Under the pieces are notes generated by a model that did no database searches, had not been told where the DNA came from, and worked only from the letters and a program-made list of their open reading frames with translations. A stretch of 64,000 nucleotides of DNA from contig NC_018518.1 of the NCBI RefSeq assembly GCF_000306945.1, forward strand, positions 1,054,001 to 1,118,000, in the 5' to 3' direction. Shown one piece after another: positions 9,289 through 17,708 of the stretch. This DNA comes from Bordetella pertussis 18323 (lineage in GTDB: Bacteria > Pseudomonadota > Gammaproteobacteria > Burkholderiales > Burkholderiaceae_B). The translations under genes and the position numbers were made by a program. Positions within the stretch are counted from its first letter, which is position 1; each line of letters begins with the position of its first letter.

Positions 9289-9389
9289 TCCGTCTGCCGG
9301 AGAGGCGGGGACGGCAAAACACGGTGCAATGCGGCTACCGCCGCTGGCGCGCCTGAACCGGCGACGGCCATTATTCGCGCGAAATCTTT

Positions 9390-10817
9390 ATGGATACGCC
9401 CACCATGCACGGATCTTTCGACTGGGACGGCTCGCGAACCGGCGCCGGGGTCTTCGGGCCCTACGATATCCGCGGCCGCACAGGCGAGGAGATCGATGCC
9501 GGATTCGCCCACGCGCTCGGCCTGACGCTCGGACGGCGCGCCGTGGCCACGCATGCGGGCGCGGTGGTGGTCGGGCGCGACGCCACGTTGAGCAGCGTCG
9601 CGCTGGCGGCGGCGCTGCAGGCGGGCATACGCGCCGCCGGCACGCACGTCATCGACATCGGGCGGGTCACCACGCCCATGATGTACTACGCCACCCGCCT
9701 GACCGAGACCGGCGCGGGCGTGGCCGTGACAGGCCGGCGCGACGGGCAGGCCCACAGCAGTTTCAAGATCATGATGCATGGCGCCGCGCTGTACGGCGCC
9801 GGACTGGGCGAGTTGCGCGAGGCCATGATCGAGGCCGACGGCGCCGTCGACGCGGCCGAGTCGCCGGGCGCGCGCCGGCAGCTGGCCGTGCTGCCCTGCT
9901 ATCAGGCGCGGTTGTTGTCCGACATCCGGCTGCGCCGCCCGCTCAAGGTGGCGCTGGACTGCGGCCACGGCGTCACCAGCCTGTATGCGCCGGACCTGCT
10001 GCGCGAGCTGGGCTGCGAGGTGACGGCGCTGTTCGCCGACGGCGACCCGGGGCCGGCCGACCATCCCGCCAACCCGGGCGACCCGCGCAACCTGCAGGAC
10101 CTGATCTATTGCCTGCGCTATTCGGACTGCGAAGTGGGCCTGGCGTTCGACGGCGACGGCGACCGCCTGGCGGTGGTGTCCAAGAGCGGCGAAATCATCT
10201 GGGCCGATCGGCTGCTGGTGCTGCTGGCGCGCGACGTGTTGGCGCGGCGCCCGGGCGCATCGGTGATCTACGACGTCAAGTGCGGCCGCCTGGCCCCGCG
10301 CGGCATCGAGCAGGCGGGCGGCGAGCCGCTGATCTGGAAATCCGGGCCGGGGCAGATCAAGGCGCGCATGCAGGAGACCGGCGCGCTGCTGGCCGGCGAA
10401 ATGAGCGGGCGCCTGTATTTCAAGGACCGCTGGTACGGCTTCGACGATGCGATCTATGCGGCCGCGCGCGTGCTGGAGCTGCTCTCGGGCGTGGCCGATG
10501 CGACGGCGTTGCTGACGCAGGCGCCGGCGTCGTTCACGGCGCCCGAGACGCGGGTGGCGCTGCCCGAGGCGGACCTGCAGGCCATCCTGGCGGCCATGCA
10601 GGTGCGCGGCGGCTTCCCTGGCGCGCGGCGCATCACGTACCTGGACGGCGTGCGCGTGGACTACGACGACGGCTTCGGCCTGGTCCGCCAGGCATGCGGC
10701 GCCGCGGTCCTGGCGCTGCGCTTCGAAGGCGACACGGCCGCCGCGCTGGCGCGCATCCAGGCCGAGTTCCGGCGCGAACTGGCGCGCATCGCGTCGCATC
10801 TGTCCATTACCTTCTGA
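9390..10817 (+). CDS. AlgC-family phosphomannomutase/phosphoglucomutase homologue, probably inactive
   Basis: 475-aa member of the alpha-D-phosphohexomutase family. The N-terminal FGPYDIRG matches AlgC AYDIRG, the metal loop FDGDGDRLAVV is intact, and so is the sugar loop GEMSG with KDRWYGFDDAIYAAARVLE. The catalytic phosphoserine loop, TGSHNPPDYNGFK in AlgC, reads TGRRDGQAHSSFK here with no gap. Arg116 thus replaces the phosphoserine and the neighbouring His is also lost. The C-terminal phosphate loop RASNTTP is RQACGAA. Mutase chemistry by the known mechanism is therefore not expected. It is followed after 9 bases by an equally degenerate phosphoglucose isomerase homologue. The frame is intact and codon use is normal, so the protein is probably made. 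Confidence 0.85.
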   Translation: MDTPTMHGSFDWDGSRTGAGVFGPYDIRGRTGEEIDAGFAHALGLTLGRRAVATHAGAVVVGRDATLSSVALAAALQAGIRAAGTHVIDIGRVTTPMMYYATRLTETGAGVAVTGRRDGQAHSSFKIMMHGAALYGAGLGELREAMIEADGAVDAAESPGARRQLAVLPCYQARLLSDIRLRRPLKVALDCGHGVTSLYAPDLLRELGCEVTALFADGDPGPADHPANPGDPRNLQDLIYCLRYSDCEVGLAFDGDGDRLAVVSKSGEIIWADRLLVLLARDVLARRPGASVIYDVKCGRLAPRGIEQAGGEPLIWKSGPGQIKARMQETGALLAGEMSGRLYFKDRWYGFDDAIYAAARVLELLSGVADATALLTQAPASFTAPETRVALPEADLQAILAAMQVRGGFPGARRITYLDGVRVDYDDGFGLVRQACGAAVLALRFEGDTAAALARIQAEFRRELARIASHLSITF

Positions 10818-10826
10818 GAGGCTCGC

Positions 10827-12398
10827 ATGCCGGAAAACGCCCAACCCCATGCAGTCATCCCTGCCGCGGACCTCCAGCTTTCGGCGCAAAGCCCGCAGTG
10901 GCGCGTGTTCGCCGCGGCGGCGGCCGGCGCGCCGCTGGTGGCGCGCCCGCAGCGCGTCATCGAGGCGGCGGGCATTTATGTGGACCTGAGCATGCAACGC
11001 CACAGCAGCGCGCTGGCCCAGGCCGGCCTGGCGCTGCTGCAGGCGCGCGACGTGCTGGGCGCGCGCGCCGCGTTGTTCGCGCCGGGCGCCCAGGATGCCG
11101 CGCATGGCCGCTATCCGGTGCTGCGCGCGGGCTACGGCGCCCATCCGGAAGAGCAGTGCGACATCGAGGTCGAGATCGAATACGCGCGCATGCTGGAGTT
11201 CGTGCGCGAACTCGATCGCGGCGGCGCCTACCCAGCGGTGCTGTATCTCGGCGGGGGGGCGGGGCAATGGGCCTTGCGGCTGGCGCTGCAGGCCTTCGGC
11301 GGGCCGGCGCAGCGCCGCCAGTTGCGCCTGGTCAGCGGCGGCGACGCAGCGGCGCTGCACGAGGCGCTGGCGGGGCTGGACCCGCGCCGTACCCTGGTGG
11401 TGGCGGCCAGCCGCGGTTTCGAACCGTCCGAGACGCTGGACAACGCGCGCGCGGCCATAGACTGGCTGCGCCGCGCCGGTATCGACGATGTCTCGGCGCA
11501 CCTGGTGGCCGTCACCGGCAACGAGTCGGCGGCGCGCGCGCTGGGCGTGGCGGCCGCGCGGGTCTTCCGCTTGCCGTCCTGGCTGCAGCCGCGCCACGAG
11601 CTCTGGTCGGTGGGCGCGCTGCCGGTGGCGCTGGCGCTCGGCGTCGACATGCTCAAGGCGCTGCGCAGCGGCGCCGCCGCCATGGACCAGCATTTCCTGC
11701 AGGCCGCGCCGGCGGTCAACGCGCCGATGCAGATGGCGCTGGCCGCGGTGGCCAACACCAGCGCCATGCACTGGCCGACCCACGCGCTGGCGGTGTACAG
11801 CGCCCGCCTGGCGGCGCTGCCGGCTTGCGTGCAGCAGCTGGAAATGACCTTGGCGGGCCGCGCGCCGGCCAGCCTGCCCGCCTATCCCGTGGTCTGGAGC
11901 CCGGCCGGCGCGCCCGGACCGGGCGCGTTCTTCGAGTGGCTGCATCGGGCGCCGGCCGGCGCTCCGGTGGATTTCATCGCCGGCCTGGACGAATACCCGG
12001 CCAGCCCGCCGGCCCACCGCGCCCTGCTGGCCAATTGCCTGGCGCAGCGCGAGGCGCTGCTGCGCGGCCTGCCCGCCGGGCCGGGCCAGCCGGCTGCCGG
12101 CGGCGGCCGGCCTTCGACGCTGGTCGTGCTCAGGCAGGTCGACCCGCGCGCCGTCGGGGCCTTGCTGGCGCTGTACGAGCACAAGGCGTTCGTGCAGGCG
12201 GCGCTGTGGGGCGCCGCCCTGGGCGGCGCCGACGAGGCCCAGGCCTGTCAGCGGCTGGCGCAGGACATCGCACGCCAATTGGCGGTGCCGCCGGAGGCCG
12301 GGCCGGTCGACTGGGGCCACGATTCGTCCACGGCGTTCTGGATCGACCGCTATCGCGAGCAGGGCGGCGCGGGCGCGGCGGCCGGCCGCACGGCATAG
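10827..12398 (+). CDS. phosphoglucose isomerase homologue, probably inactive
   Basis: 523-aa protein recognisable as glucose-6-phosphate isomerase by its overall layout and by pieces such as LYEHKAFVQAALW and GHDSSTAFWIDRYREQG. Key sites have diverged. The motif around the catalytic Glu ([20 protein letters not shown] in the family) reads WSPAGAPGPGAFFEWLHRAP, so Glu becomes Pro while the His is kept. The ELGKQLA Lys region reads ACQRLA. The glycine-rich GIGGS loop and the GGRYS motif are also altered. The ribosome binding site GAGAGG precedes ATG 10827. It is the second gene of a pair with the mutase-like gene. Catalysis is doubtful; a binding, scaffolding or sensing role would be inference. 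Confidence 0.8.
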   Translation: MPENAQPHAVIPAADLQLSAQSPQWRVFAAAAAGAPLVARPQRVIEAAGIYVDLSMQRHSSALAQAGLALLQARDVLGARAALFAPGAQDAAHGRYPVLRAGYGAHPEEQCDIEVEIEYARMLEFVRELDRGGAYPAVLYLGGGAGQWALRLALQAFGGPAQRRQLRLVSGGDAAALHEALAGLDPRRTLVVAASRGFEPSETLDNARAAIDWLRRAGIDDVSAHLVAVTGNESAARALGVAAARVFRLPSWLQPRHELWSVGALPVALALGVDMLKALRSGAAAMDQHFLQAAPAVNAPMQMALAAVANTSAMHWPTHALAVYSARLAALPACVQQLEMTLAGRAPASLPAYPVVWSPAGAPGPGAFFEWLHRAPAGAPVDFIAGLDEYPASPPAHRALLANCLAQREALLRGLPAGPGQPAAGGGRPSTLVVLRQVDPRAVGALLALYEHKAFVQAALWGAALGGADEAQACQRLAQDIARQLAVPPEAGPVDWGHDSSTAFWIDRYREQGGAGAAAGRTA

Positions 12399-12515
12399 CC
12401 GGCCCTAAACCCTGTTGGCGTATCGGCCGCCGCGCGCAAACGACGGCGAGCGGTTACAGTTGATGCAACGGCGGCGCCGGGCGGCGCCGCGCGGCATCAT
12501 CAACGAGGCTACGCC

Positions 12516-12584
12516 ATGTTTCATCTGTTCTGTGTGACGGCCCCGGCGGCCGTCCTCACCGCCACGCCGGAGTCGCGCGCATGA
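12516..12584 (+). CDS. possible 22-codon leader ORF coupled to the serine acetyltransferase gene
   Basis: A short frame begins MFHLFCVTAPAA and ends with TGA overlapping the ATG of the acetyltransferase gene (ATGA). It has its own ribosome-binding-site-like CGAGG 8-12 bases before the ATG. The frame lies over GC-rich inverted sequence (CGGCGGCC, GGCGG). It could be a regulatory leader peptide that couples translation to the cysteine gene, or a chance ORF. No homology is claimed. Confidence 0.35.
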   Translation: MFHLFCVTAPAAVLTATPESRA

Positions 12585-13534
12585 GCGGTTCTTCCCATTA
12601 TCCCGTCGCCAACTGGAACCTCGACGGCATCGTCTCCGGCCTGCGCGGCGCGCGCCAGGAGTGGCGCGGCCCGCGCGGCCGCCTGCGCGAGGAGTCCGAG
12701 TCGGGCGTGCGCGAGTTTCCTTCCCAGGAAAGCCTGCGCGACATCATGCGGCAACTGTTCGGCGCGCTGTTTCCCATGCGCCTGGGCCCCATCGACCTGC
12801 GCGAAGAGGTCGAGGATTTCTACGTCGGCCACACCATCGGCGCCGCGCTGGACGCGCTGCTGCACCAGGTCTGCCTGGAGCTGCAGCACCTCGGACGCGA
12901 CGATCCGCAACCCTACGGACAGGTGCTCGAGCGCGCGGTCGACATCGTGCGCCGCTTCGGCGCCGAGTTGCCGGCGGTGCGCAAGGCGCTGGACCTGGAC
13001 GTCACGGCCGCCTACCAGGGCGACCCGGCCGCGCGCAGCGTCGACGAAGTGCTGCTGTGCTATCCGGGCGTGACCGCCATGATCCACCACCGCCTGGCCA
13101 ATGTGCTGTACCGGCTGGGCGCGCCGATGCTGGCGCGCATCGTCGCCGAGATCGCCCATTCCGACACCGGCATCGACATCCATCCGGGCGCGACCATCGG
13201 GCGCAGTTTCTTCATCGATCACGGCACGGGCGTGGTGATCGGCGAAACGGCCATCATCGGCGAGCGCGTGCGGCTCTACCAGATGGTCACGCTGGGCGCC
13301 AAGCGCTTTCCGCCGGGCGAGAACGGCGAACTCAAGAAAGGCCTGCCGCGCCATCCCATCATCGAGGACGACGTGGTCATCTACGCCGGCGCGACCATCC
13401 TGGGCCGCATCACCATCGGCCAGGGCTCGACCATCGGCGGCAATGTCTGGCTCACGCACAGCGTGCCGCCGAACAGCACCGTGACGCAGGCCGGCGCGAT
13501 CAACGACATGCCCGACTGCGGCCTGGGCGGCTGA
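12581..13534 (+). CDS. serine O-acetyltransferase (EpsC/CysE type)
   Basis: 317-aa enzyme that makes O-acetylserine from serine and acetyl-CoA, the committed step of cysteine synthesis. An N-terminal helical domain (about 45-160) is followed by a left-handed beta-helix of hexapeptide repeats. The latter includes HSDTGIDIHPGATIG with the catalytic-type Asp and His, DHGTGVVIGET, and GATILGRITIGQGSTIGGN. The length and N-terminal extension fit the EpsC/SatA subgroup (about 310 aa) better than E. coli CysE (273 aa). ATG 12581 overlaps the stop of a small upstream ORF and has only a weak ribosome binding site, which fits translational coupling. Confidence 0.92.
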   Translation: MSGSSHYPVANWNLDGIVSGLRGARQEWRGPRGRLREESESGVREFPSQESLRDIMRQLFGALFPMRLGPIDLREEVEDFYVGHTIGAALDALLHQVCLELQHLGRDDPQPYGQVLERAVDIVRRFGAELPAVRKALDLDVTAAYQGDPAARSVDEVLLCYPGVTAMIHHRLANVLYRLGAPMLARIVAEIAHSDTGIDIHPGATIGRSFFIDHGTGVVIGETAIIGERVRLYQMVTLGAKRFPPGENGELKKGLPRHPIIEDDVVIYAGATILGRITIGQGSTIGGNVWLTHSVPPNSTVTQAGAINDMPDCGLGG

Positions 13535-13595
13535 GGGCGCAACCATCCCGCTTGCCCGGCCCCGGCGGCCGGGCGCGCTTTCCGGAGCAGGCGCA

Positions 13596-14822
13596 ATGAA
13601 ATCGGATTCTCACCCCGTCAATCCGGCGCCGCCGCTGTGGCCCATCATCCTGGCCGCCGGCATCGTGCTCGGGCTGTCGCTGGGCCAGCGGCACAGTGTC
13701 GGCCTGTACCAGCTGCCGCTGGTGCAGTCGTTCGGGCTGACGCGCGAAACCTTCTCGTTCGCCATCGCCATCCAGAACATCGTCTGGGGCCTGGCGCAGC
13801 CGTTCTCCGGCTACCTGGCCGACCGCTACGGCACGGCCCGCGTGGTGGCCGGCGGCGCCTTGCTGTACGTGGCGGGCTTGCTGCTGACCACGGTGTCGGA
13901 CGGACGGCTCAGCCTGACCCTGTCGGCCGGCGTGCTGGTCGGGTTGGGCCTGGCGGGCACGGCCTGGACGGTCAACGGCGTGGTGGGCCGCAGGGCGCCG
14001 GCCGCGCGCCGCTCGGCGGCGCTGGGCGCGGTCTCGGCCATGGGCGCGCTGGGGCAGTTCGTGATGCTGCCCCTGGGCATGTACCTGATCGGCGCCTTCG
14101 GCTGGCAAGGGGCGCTCGGGCTGTGCGCGGCGGTGCTGGCCTGCATGGCGCCGCTGGCCTGGCTGCTGCGCGAGGCGCCGCGCCAGCCTTCGGCCGCGCC
14201 GGCCGCGCCGGCCACCCAGTCCGGCGGCGGCGTGCGCGCGGCCCTGGGCAACCGCGACCTCTGGCTGCTATGGCTGGGTTTCATGGCTTGCGGGTTCCAC
14301 CTGGCATTCATCGCCACCCATCTGCCCGCCTATCTGGCCGACAAGGGCATAGGCGGCGGCACGGCGGCGCTGGCGCTGGGGCTGGTCGGCCTGTTCAATA
14401 TCGCCGGTACGTTCTTCTTCGGCCTGATGGGCGAGCGCTATCCCAAGAAATACGTGCTGGCGTTTCTCTACCTGGTGCGCACCGCGGTGATCACGGTGTA
14501 TTTCCTGGCGCCGGTCAGCCAGTTCTCCACTTTGCTGTTCGCCAGCGCGATGGGTTTCCTGTGGCTGGGCACCGCGCCGGTGACGACCGGCCTGGTGGCG
14601 CAGCTGTTCGGCCTGGGCACGCTTTCCACGCTGTTCGGCGTGGTGTTCCTCGGGCACCAGGTCGGTAGTTTCCTGGGCGTGTGGCTGGGCGGCGTGATCT
14701 TCGACCTGTCGGGCTCGTACGATGCGGTGTGGCTGCTGTCCATCGCCATCGGCCTGTTCTCGGCCGCCATGCACCTGCCGGTGCGCGAGCCGGCGCGCCG
14801 GCTCGCGGCCGCGGCGCCGTGA
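13596..14822 (+). CDS. major facilitator superfamily transporter
   Basis: 408-aa integral membrane protein with about 12 hydrophobic segments. The family signature GYLADRYGTARV in the loop after TM2 is present. The halves are separated by a cytoplasmic linker rich in Pro and Ala near 200. It resembles the OxlT/monocarboxylate-like branch (FALVFVVFF-type segments are absent; the match is LPLVQSFGLTRETFSFA, typical of that branch). Substrate unknown. The ribosome binding site CGGAGCAGGC lies before ATG 13596. It is followed after 12 bases by the sirtuin gene, so the two may be co-transcribed. Confidence 0.85.
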   Translation: MKSDSHPVNPAPPLWPIILAAGIVLGLSLGQRHSVGLYQLPLVQSFGLTRETFSFAIAIQNIVWGLAQPFSGYLADRYGTARVVAGGALLYVAGLLLTTVSDGRLSLTLSAGVLVGLGLAGTAWTVNGVVGRRAPAARRSAALGAVSAMGALGQFVMLPLGMYLIGAFGWQGALGLCAAVLACMAPLAWLLREAPRQPSAAPAAPATQSGGGVRAALGNRDLWLLWLGFMACGFHLAFIATHLPAYLADKGIGGGTAALALGLVGLFNIAGTFFFGLMGERYPKKYVLAFLYLVRTAVITVYFLAPVSQFSTLLFASAMGFLWLGTAPVTTGLVAQLFGLGTLSTLFGVVFLGHQVGSFLGVWLGGVIFDLSGSYDAVWLLSIAIGLFSAAMHLPVREPARRLAAAAP

Positions 14823-14834
14823 CGGGGCGCGCGC

Positions 14835-15659
14835 GTGGATAGCCGCATGTCCGACCTGCAGGCGCTGCGGGGGTTCCTGGGCGGCAGCGAACGCCTGTTC
14901 GTCCTGACCGGCGCCGGCTGCAGCACTGCCTCCGGCATTCCCGACTACCGCGACGGGCAGGGGCAGTGGAAGCGCAAGCCGCCGATCGACTTCCAGGCGT
15001 TCATGGGCGGGCAGCCCGCGCGGGCGCGCTATTGGGCGCGCAGCATGGTGGGCTGGCGTCATTTCGGCCAGGCCCGCCCCAATGCCGCGCACCATGCGCT
15101 GGCGCGCCTGGCGCAGCGCGGCCAGGTCGACCTGCTGGTCACGCAGAACGTCGACCGGCTGCACCAGGCCGCCGGCGGCCGCGAAGTGCTGGACCTGCAC
15201 GGCAGGCTGGACGAAGTGCGTTGCATGCAGTGCGACTGGCGCGGGCCGCGCGGGCCATGGCAGCACACGCTGGAACTGGCCAACCCGCAATGGGCGGCGC
15301 TGCAGGCCGGCGCGGCGCCCGACGGCAACGCCGACCTGGAGGGGCAGGACTTTTCCCGGTTCGTCGTGCCGTCCTGTCCGCGGTGCGGCGGCATCGTCAA
15401 GCCCGATGTGGTGTTCTTCGGCGAGACCGTGCCGCGCGAGCGGGTGCAGCGCGCCTACGCCGCGCTGGAGCATGCCGACGCCGTGCTGGTGGTCGGCTCG
15501 TCCCTGATGCTGTATTCGGGCTATCGCTTCGTGCAGGCCGCCGCCCGCGCCGGCCTGCCCATCGCCGCGATCAACCTGGGCCGCACCCGCGCCGACGACA
15601 TGCTCGCCCTGAAAGTCAGCCGGCCCTGCGACGAGGTGCTGGCCGAGGTCGTGCCCTAG
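14835..15659 (+). CDS. class II sirtuin, NAD-dependent protein deacylase
   Basis: 274-aa SIR2-family enzyme that removes acyl groups from lysine using NAD. Seen are the NAD-binding TGAGCSTASGIPDYR, the TQNVDRLH motif, the catalytic His in DLHGRLDEV, zinc-binding CMQC and CPRC pairs, and VVGSSLMLYSGYRF. The longer insertion between the Cys pairs and the domain order fit class II (SIRT4-like) bacterial enzymes. The start is GTG 14835 or ATG 14847; both begin before the conserved core. The TAG stop lies within the CCTAGG target site of IS481, so the insertion left the protein unchanged but moved the downstream hairpin about 1 kb away. Confidence 0.9.
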   Translation: MDSRMSDLQALRGFLGGSERLFVLTGAGCSTASGIPDYRDGQGQWKRKPPIDFQAFMGGQPARARYWARSMVGWRHFGQARPNAAHHALARLAQRGQVDLLVTQNVDRLHQAAGGREVLDLHGRLDEVRCMQCDWRGPRGPWQHTLELANPQWAALQAGAAPDGNADLEGQDFSRFVVPSCPRCGGIVKPDVVFFGETVPRERVQRAYAALEHADAVLVVGSSLMLYSGYRFVQAAARAGLPIAAINLGRTRADDMLALKVSRPCDEVLAEVVP

Positions 15660-15660
15660 G
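15655..15660. repeat. IS481 target-site duplication, left copy (CCTAGG)
   Basis: CCTAGG directly abuts the IS end TGTGAACTG and is repeated at 16704-16709. It matches the known IS481 preference for NCTAGN. Confidence 0.95.
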
Positions 15661-16606
15661 TGTGAACTGTCAATAGGTTGTATTCGTCCAGGTTGAGTCT
15701 GGAGATGGGTACAGCGCGCCCGATGCCTTGGTGGGGTCGATGCCAGTTGTAGTGGTGTAGCCAGGATTTCATGGCATCGGCTCGGTGTTGGGAGTTCTGG
15801 TAGGTGTGAGCGTAAGCCCACTCACGCAAGGCCGACTGGATGAAGCGTTCGGCCTTGCCATTGGTCTGTGGGCGGTAAGGTCGGGTAAAGCGGTGCTTGA
15901 TGCCCAGCTCATGGCACAGCGCGGCGAAGGCGCGGCTGCGAAAGGCCGAGCCATTGTCGGTGAGCAAGCGCTGGATGGTCACGCCCAGGCGCTGGTAGTA
16001 GGCCACTGCGTCCTTGAGGAACTGGACGGCGCTGGGGAAGCGCTCGTCGGGGTGGATGTCGGTGAAGGCCACGCGGGCGTGGTCATCGATGGCCACGAAG
16101 ACGAAGTCCCAGCCGGCCCCCTCAACGGTATCGCGTCGGTTGCCCGTGACCCGGTGGCCAGGGCGCTGGATACGTCCCAGCTTCTTGATGTCGATGTGCA
16201 GCAGATCGCCGGGGGCCTGATGCTCGTAGCGCACCACCGGCTCGGCCGGCTCCAGGTCGGCCAGGTGCGACAGACCGGCGCGGGCCAGGACGCGGCTGAC
16301 GGTGCTGGCTGACACGCCCAGCGCCTGGGCGATGCGCGCTTGGGTCAGCCGCTTGCGGCGCAGCTCCACGATAGCCAGCGCCTTGGCCGGCGCAATCGCT
16401 CGGGGCGAGACCGTCGGGCGCGAGGACGCATCGGCCAAGCCCGCCTGGCCCTGAGCCAGGAAGCGGCCCAGCCATTTGCGCACAGTCGGCGCGGTGACCC
16501 CATAGGCGCGGGCCGCTTCAGGCACACAAACTTGATGGGCGATCAATTGCTGGACCATTTCGAGTCGACGTAGGAAGGTCAATCGGGCATGCTTATGGGT
16601 GTTCAT
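15656..16606 (-). CDS. tnpA: IS481 transposase
   Basis: 316-aa DDE transposase. N-terminal helix-turn-helix domains (QQLIAHQVCVPEAARAYGVT and a second HTH near 90-115) precede an integrase core with Asp in LLHIDIKKLG, Asp in LLTDNGSAF and Glu in NGKAERFIQSALRE. The start is ATG 16606. The stop codon TAG (15656-15658) is not inside the element but is supplied by the CTAG of the target duplication, so termination depends on the insertion site sequence. Confidence 0.96.
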   Translation of the reverse strand: MNTHKHARLTFLRRLEMVQQLIAHQVCVPEAARAYGVTAPTVRKWLGRFLAQGQAGLADASSRPTVSPRAIAPAKALAIVELRRKRLTQARIAQALGVSASTVSRVLARAGLSHLADLEPAEPVVRYEHQAPGDLLHIDIKKLGRIQRPGHRVTGNRRDTVEGAGWDFVFVAIDDHARVAFTDIHPDERFPSAVQFLKDAVAYYQRLGVTIQRLLTDNGSAFRSRAFAALCHELGIKHRFTRPYRPQTNGKAERFIQSALREWAYAHTYQNSQHRADAMKSWLHHYNWHRPHQGIGRAVPISRLNLDEYNLLTVHT

Positions 16607-16703
16607 CCGGCCGGGCTCCTTGAGTGAACTGGGGGATCGGCGATTTCCAGTTTCTCAAATCCGGTTCGGATGAACCATGCATACAACCTATTGAATCTTC
16701 ACA
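15661..16703 (-). mobile_element. IS481: IS481, complete copy, transposase on minus strand
   Basis: 1043-bp element. Its imperfect terminal inverted repeats begin TGTGAACTGTCAATAGG on the left and, read inward, TGTGAAGATTCAATAGG on the right. It is flanked by CCTAGG duplications. IS481 is present in hundreds of copies in B. pertussis and is the classical diagnostic target for that species. The copy looks intact and potentially mobile. Confidence 0.97.
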
Positions 16704-16709
16704 CCTAGG
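16704..16709. repeat. IS481 target-site duplication, right copy (CCTAGG)
   Basis: Exact repeat of 15655-15660 immediately outside the right IS end. Its last bases also begin the palindromic hairpin that once followed the sirtuin stop codon directly. Confidence 0.95.
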
Positions 16710-16738
16710 GTGCCTGTCCCTGCGGGGACAGGCACCCT
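16707..16738. repeat. dispersed palindromic hairpin (GTGCCTGTCCC family), copy 1
   Basis: Perfect inverted repeat with 14-bp arms AGGGTGCCTGTCCC and a TGCG loop. The same core recurs at 33302 and 55490 in this window, always between the 3' ends of genes. It could act as a bidirectional terminator for the sirtuin and phosphatase genes. No T-run follows, so it is better described as a repeated palindrome. Confidence 0.85.
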
Positions 16739-16776
16739 TGCCGCAGGTGTCGTTCCCCGGGCGCCTTGGCGGCGGG

Positions 16777-17583
16777 TTACACCGCCAGCGGCACCGCGTC
16801 GCCCAGCAGCGCCTGGTGGGCGGCGTGCCAGGTGCCGCCGTCGGGCGCGTACAGCAGGCCGCCGGAGCGGTGGGTGGGCTTGTACGGCGAGCCGTCGAAG
16901 TGCGCGCTGTAGCCGCCGGCTTCGCGGTGCAGCAGCCAGCCCGCGGCGTGGTCCCAGGGCGTCAGCTTGTTGTAGAGCAGCACATGGCAATGGCCCGAGG
17001 CGGCCAGGCGCGCCTGGTTGGCGGTGACCTGTTCGCGCAGGCCGTCGGGCAGGTTGGAGGTGGAGATCATGCCGTCCATCTCATTGGCCGGGGCCGCGCC
17101 GGCTACGTGCAACGCCTGTTGCGTGCCGTCCTCGTAGTTGATCCAGGCGCCTTCGCCGCGCACGGCCAGCGCCGCGTCGTGGCCGATGGGGTCGTAGATC
17201 ACGCCGGCCAGCACGTCGCCGCGATGGCACACGGCGACCATCATGCCGAACAAGGGCAGGCCGGCCACGTAGTTGCGGGTGCCGTCGATGGGGTCGATGA
17301 GAAAGGCCAGGTCGGCATCGACCAGCATGTTGAGCAGCGCCGGGTTGCGCGCCGAGGCTTCCTCGCCGATCAGCACCGCGCCCGGATACAGCTTGCCCAG
17401 GCGCGCGGCGATATGGCGCTCGGCCTCTTCGTCGGCGATGGTGACCAGATCGCGCGGCGAACTCTTGCCGCGCACCGCGTCCTCGGTCAGGTGGCGAAAG
17501 CGCGGCAGGACTTCGGAACGGGCGGCTTCGGCAAGCAGGGCGGCGATGCGGCGCGTTTCGTCGCGCGAGAATGTCCGGTTCAT
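16777..17583 (-). CDS. inositol monophosphatase family protein
   Basis: 268-aa Mg-dependent phosphatase of the IMPase/HisN/CysQ fold. The metal-binding motifs are intact: GEE (AVLIGEEASA), DPIDGTRNYVAG, and WDHAAGWLLHREAGGY near the C-terminus. Substrate specificity cannot be read: histidinol-phosphate, inositol-phosphate or PAP are all possible. ATG 17583 is preferred over an in-frame TTG at 17598. It converges on the sirtuin/IS481 block and stands alone in its direction. Confidence 0.88.
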   Translation of the reverse strand: MNRTFSRDETRRIAALLAEAARSEVLPRFRHLTEDAVRGKSSPRDLVTIADEEAERHIAARLGKLYPGAVLIGEEASARNPALLNMLVDADLAFLIDPIDGTRNYVAGLPLFGMMVAVCHRGDVLAGVIYDPIGHDAALAVRGEGAWINYEDGTQQALHVAGAAPANEMDGMISTSNLPDGLREQVTANQARLAASGHCHVLLYNKLTPWDHAAGWLLHREAGGYSAHFDGSPYKPTHRSGGLLYAPDGGTWHAAHQALLGDAVPLAV

Positions 17584-17708
17584 GGAATGGGGGAACAATG
17601 TACGACCCGCAAATCTAGCATGGGCCGGCGCGCCGGCCTATGACAAAAATGGCCGGGGCTTGGCGCCTGGGTGTGCGGCGTCTGGATGAGGGCGGGCGCG
17701 GCAAGGCG

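Noticed and set aside
8424..9356. 310-codon frame starting behind a strong AAGGAG-like site
   Set aside because: After 70 codons it is only the +1 shadow of the second regulator gene; no family features. The ribosome-binding-like sequence is half of a palindrome.
9212..12463. 1083-codon open frame on the plus strand and a 1036-codon one on the minus strand
   Set aside because: Both are alternative-frame shadows of the mutase-like and isomerase-like genes, which show family motifs in the chosen frames.
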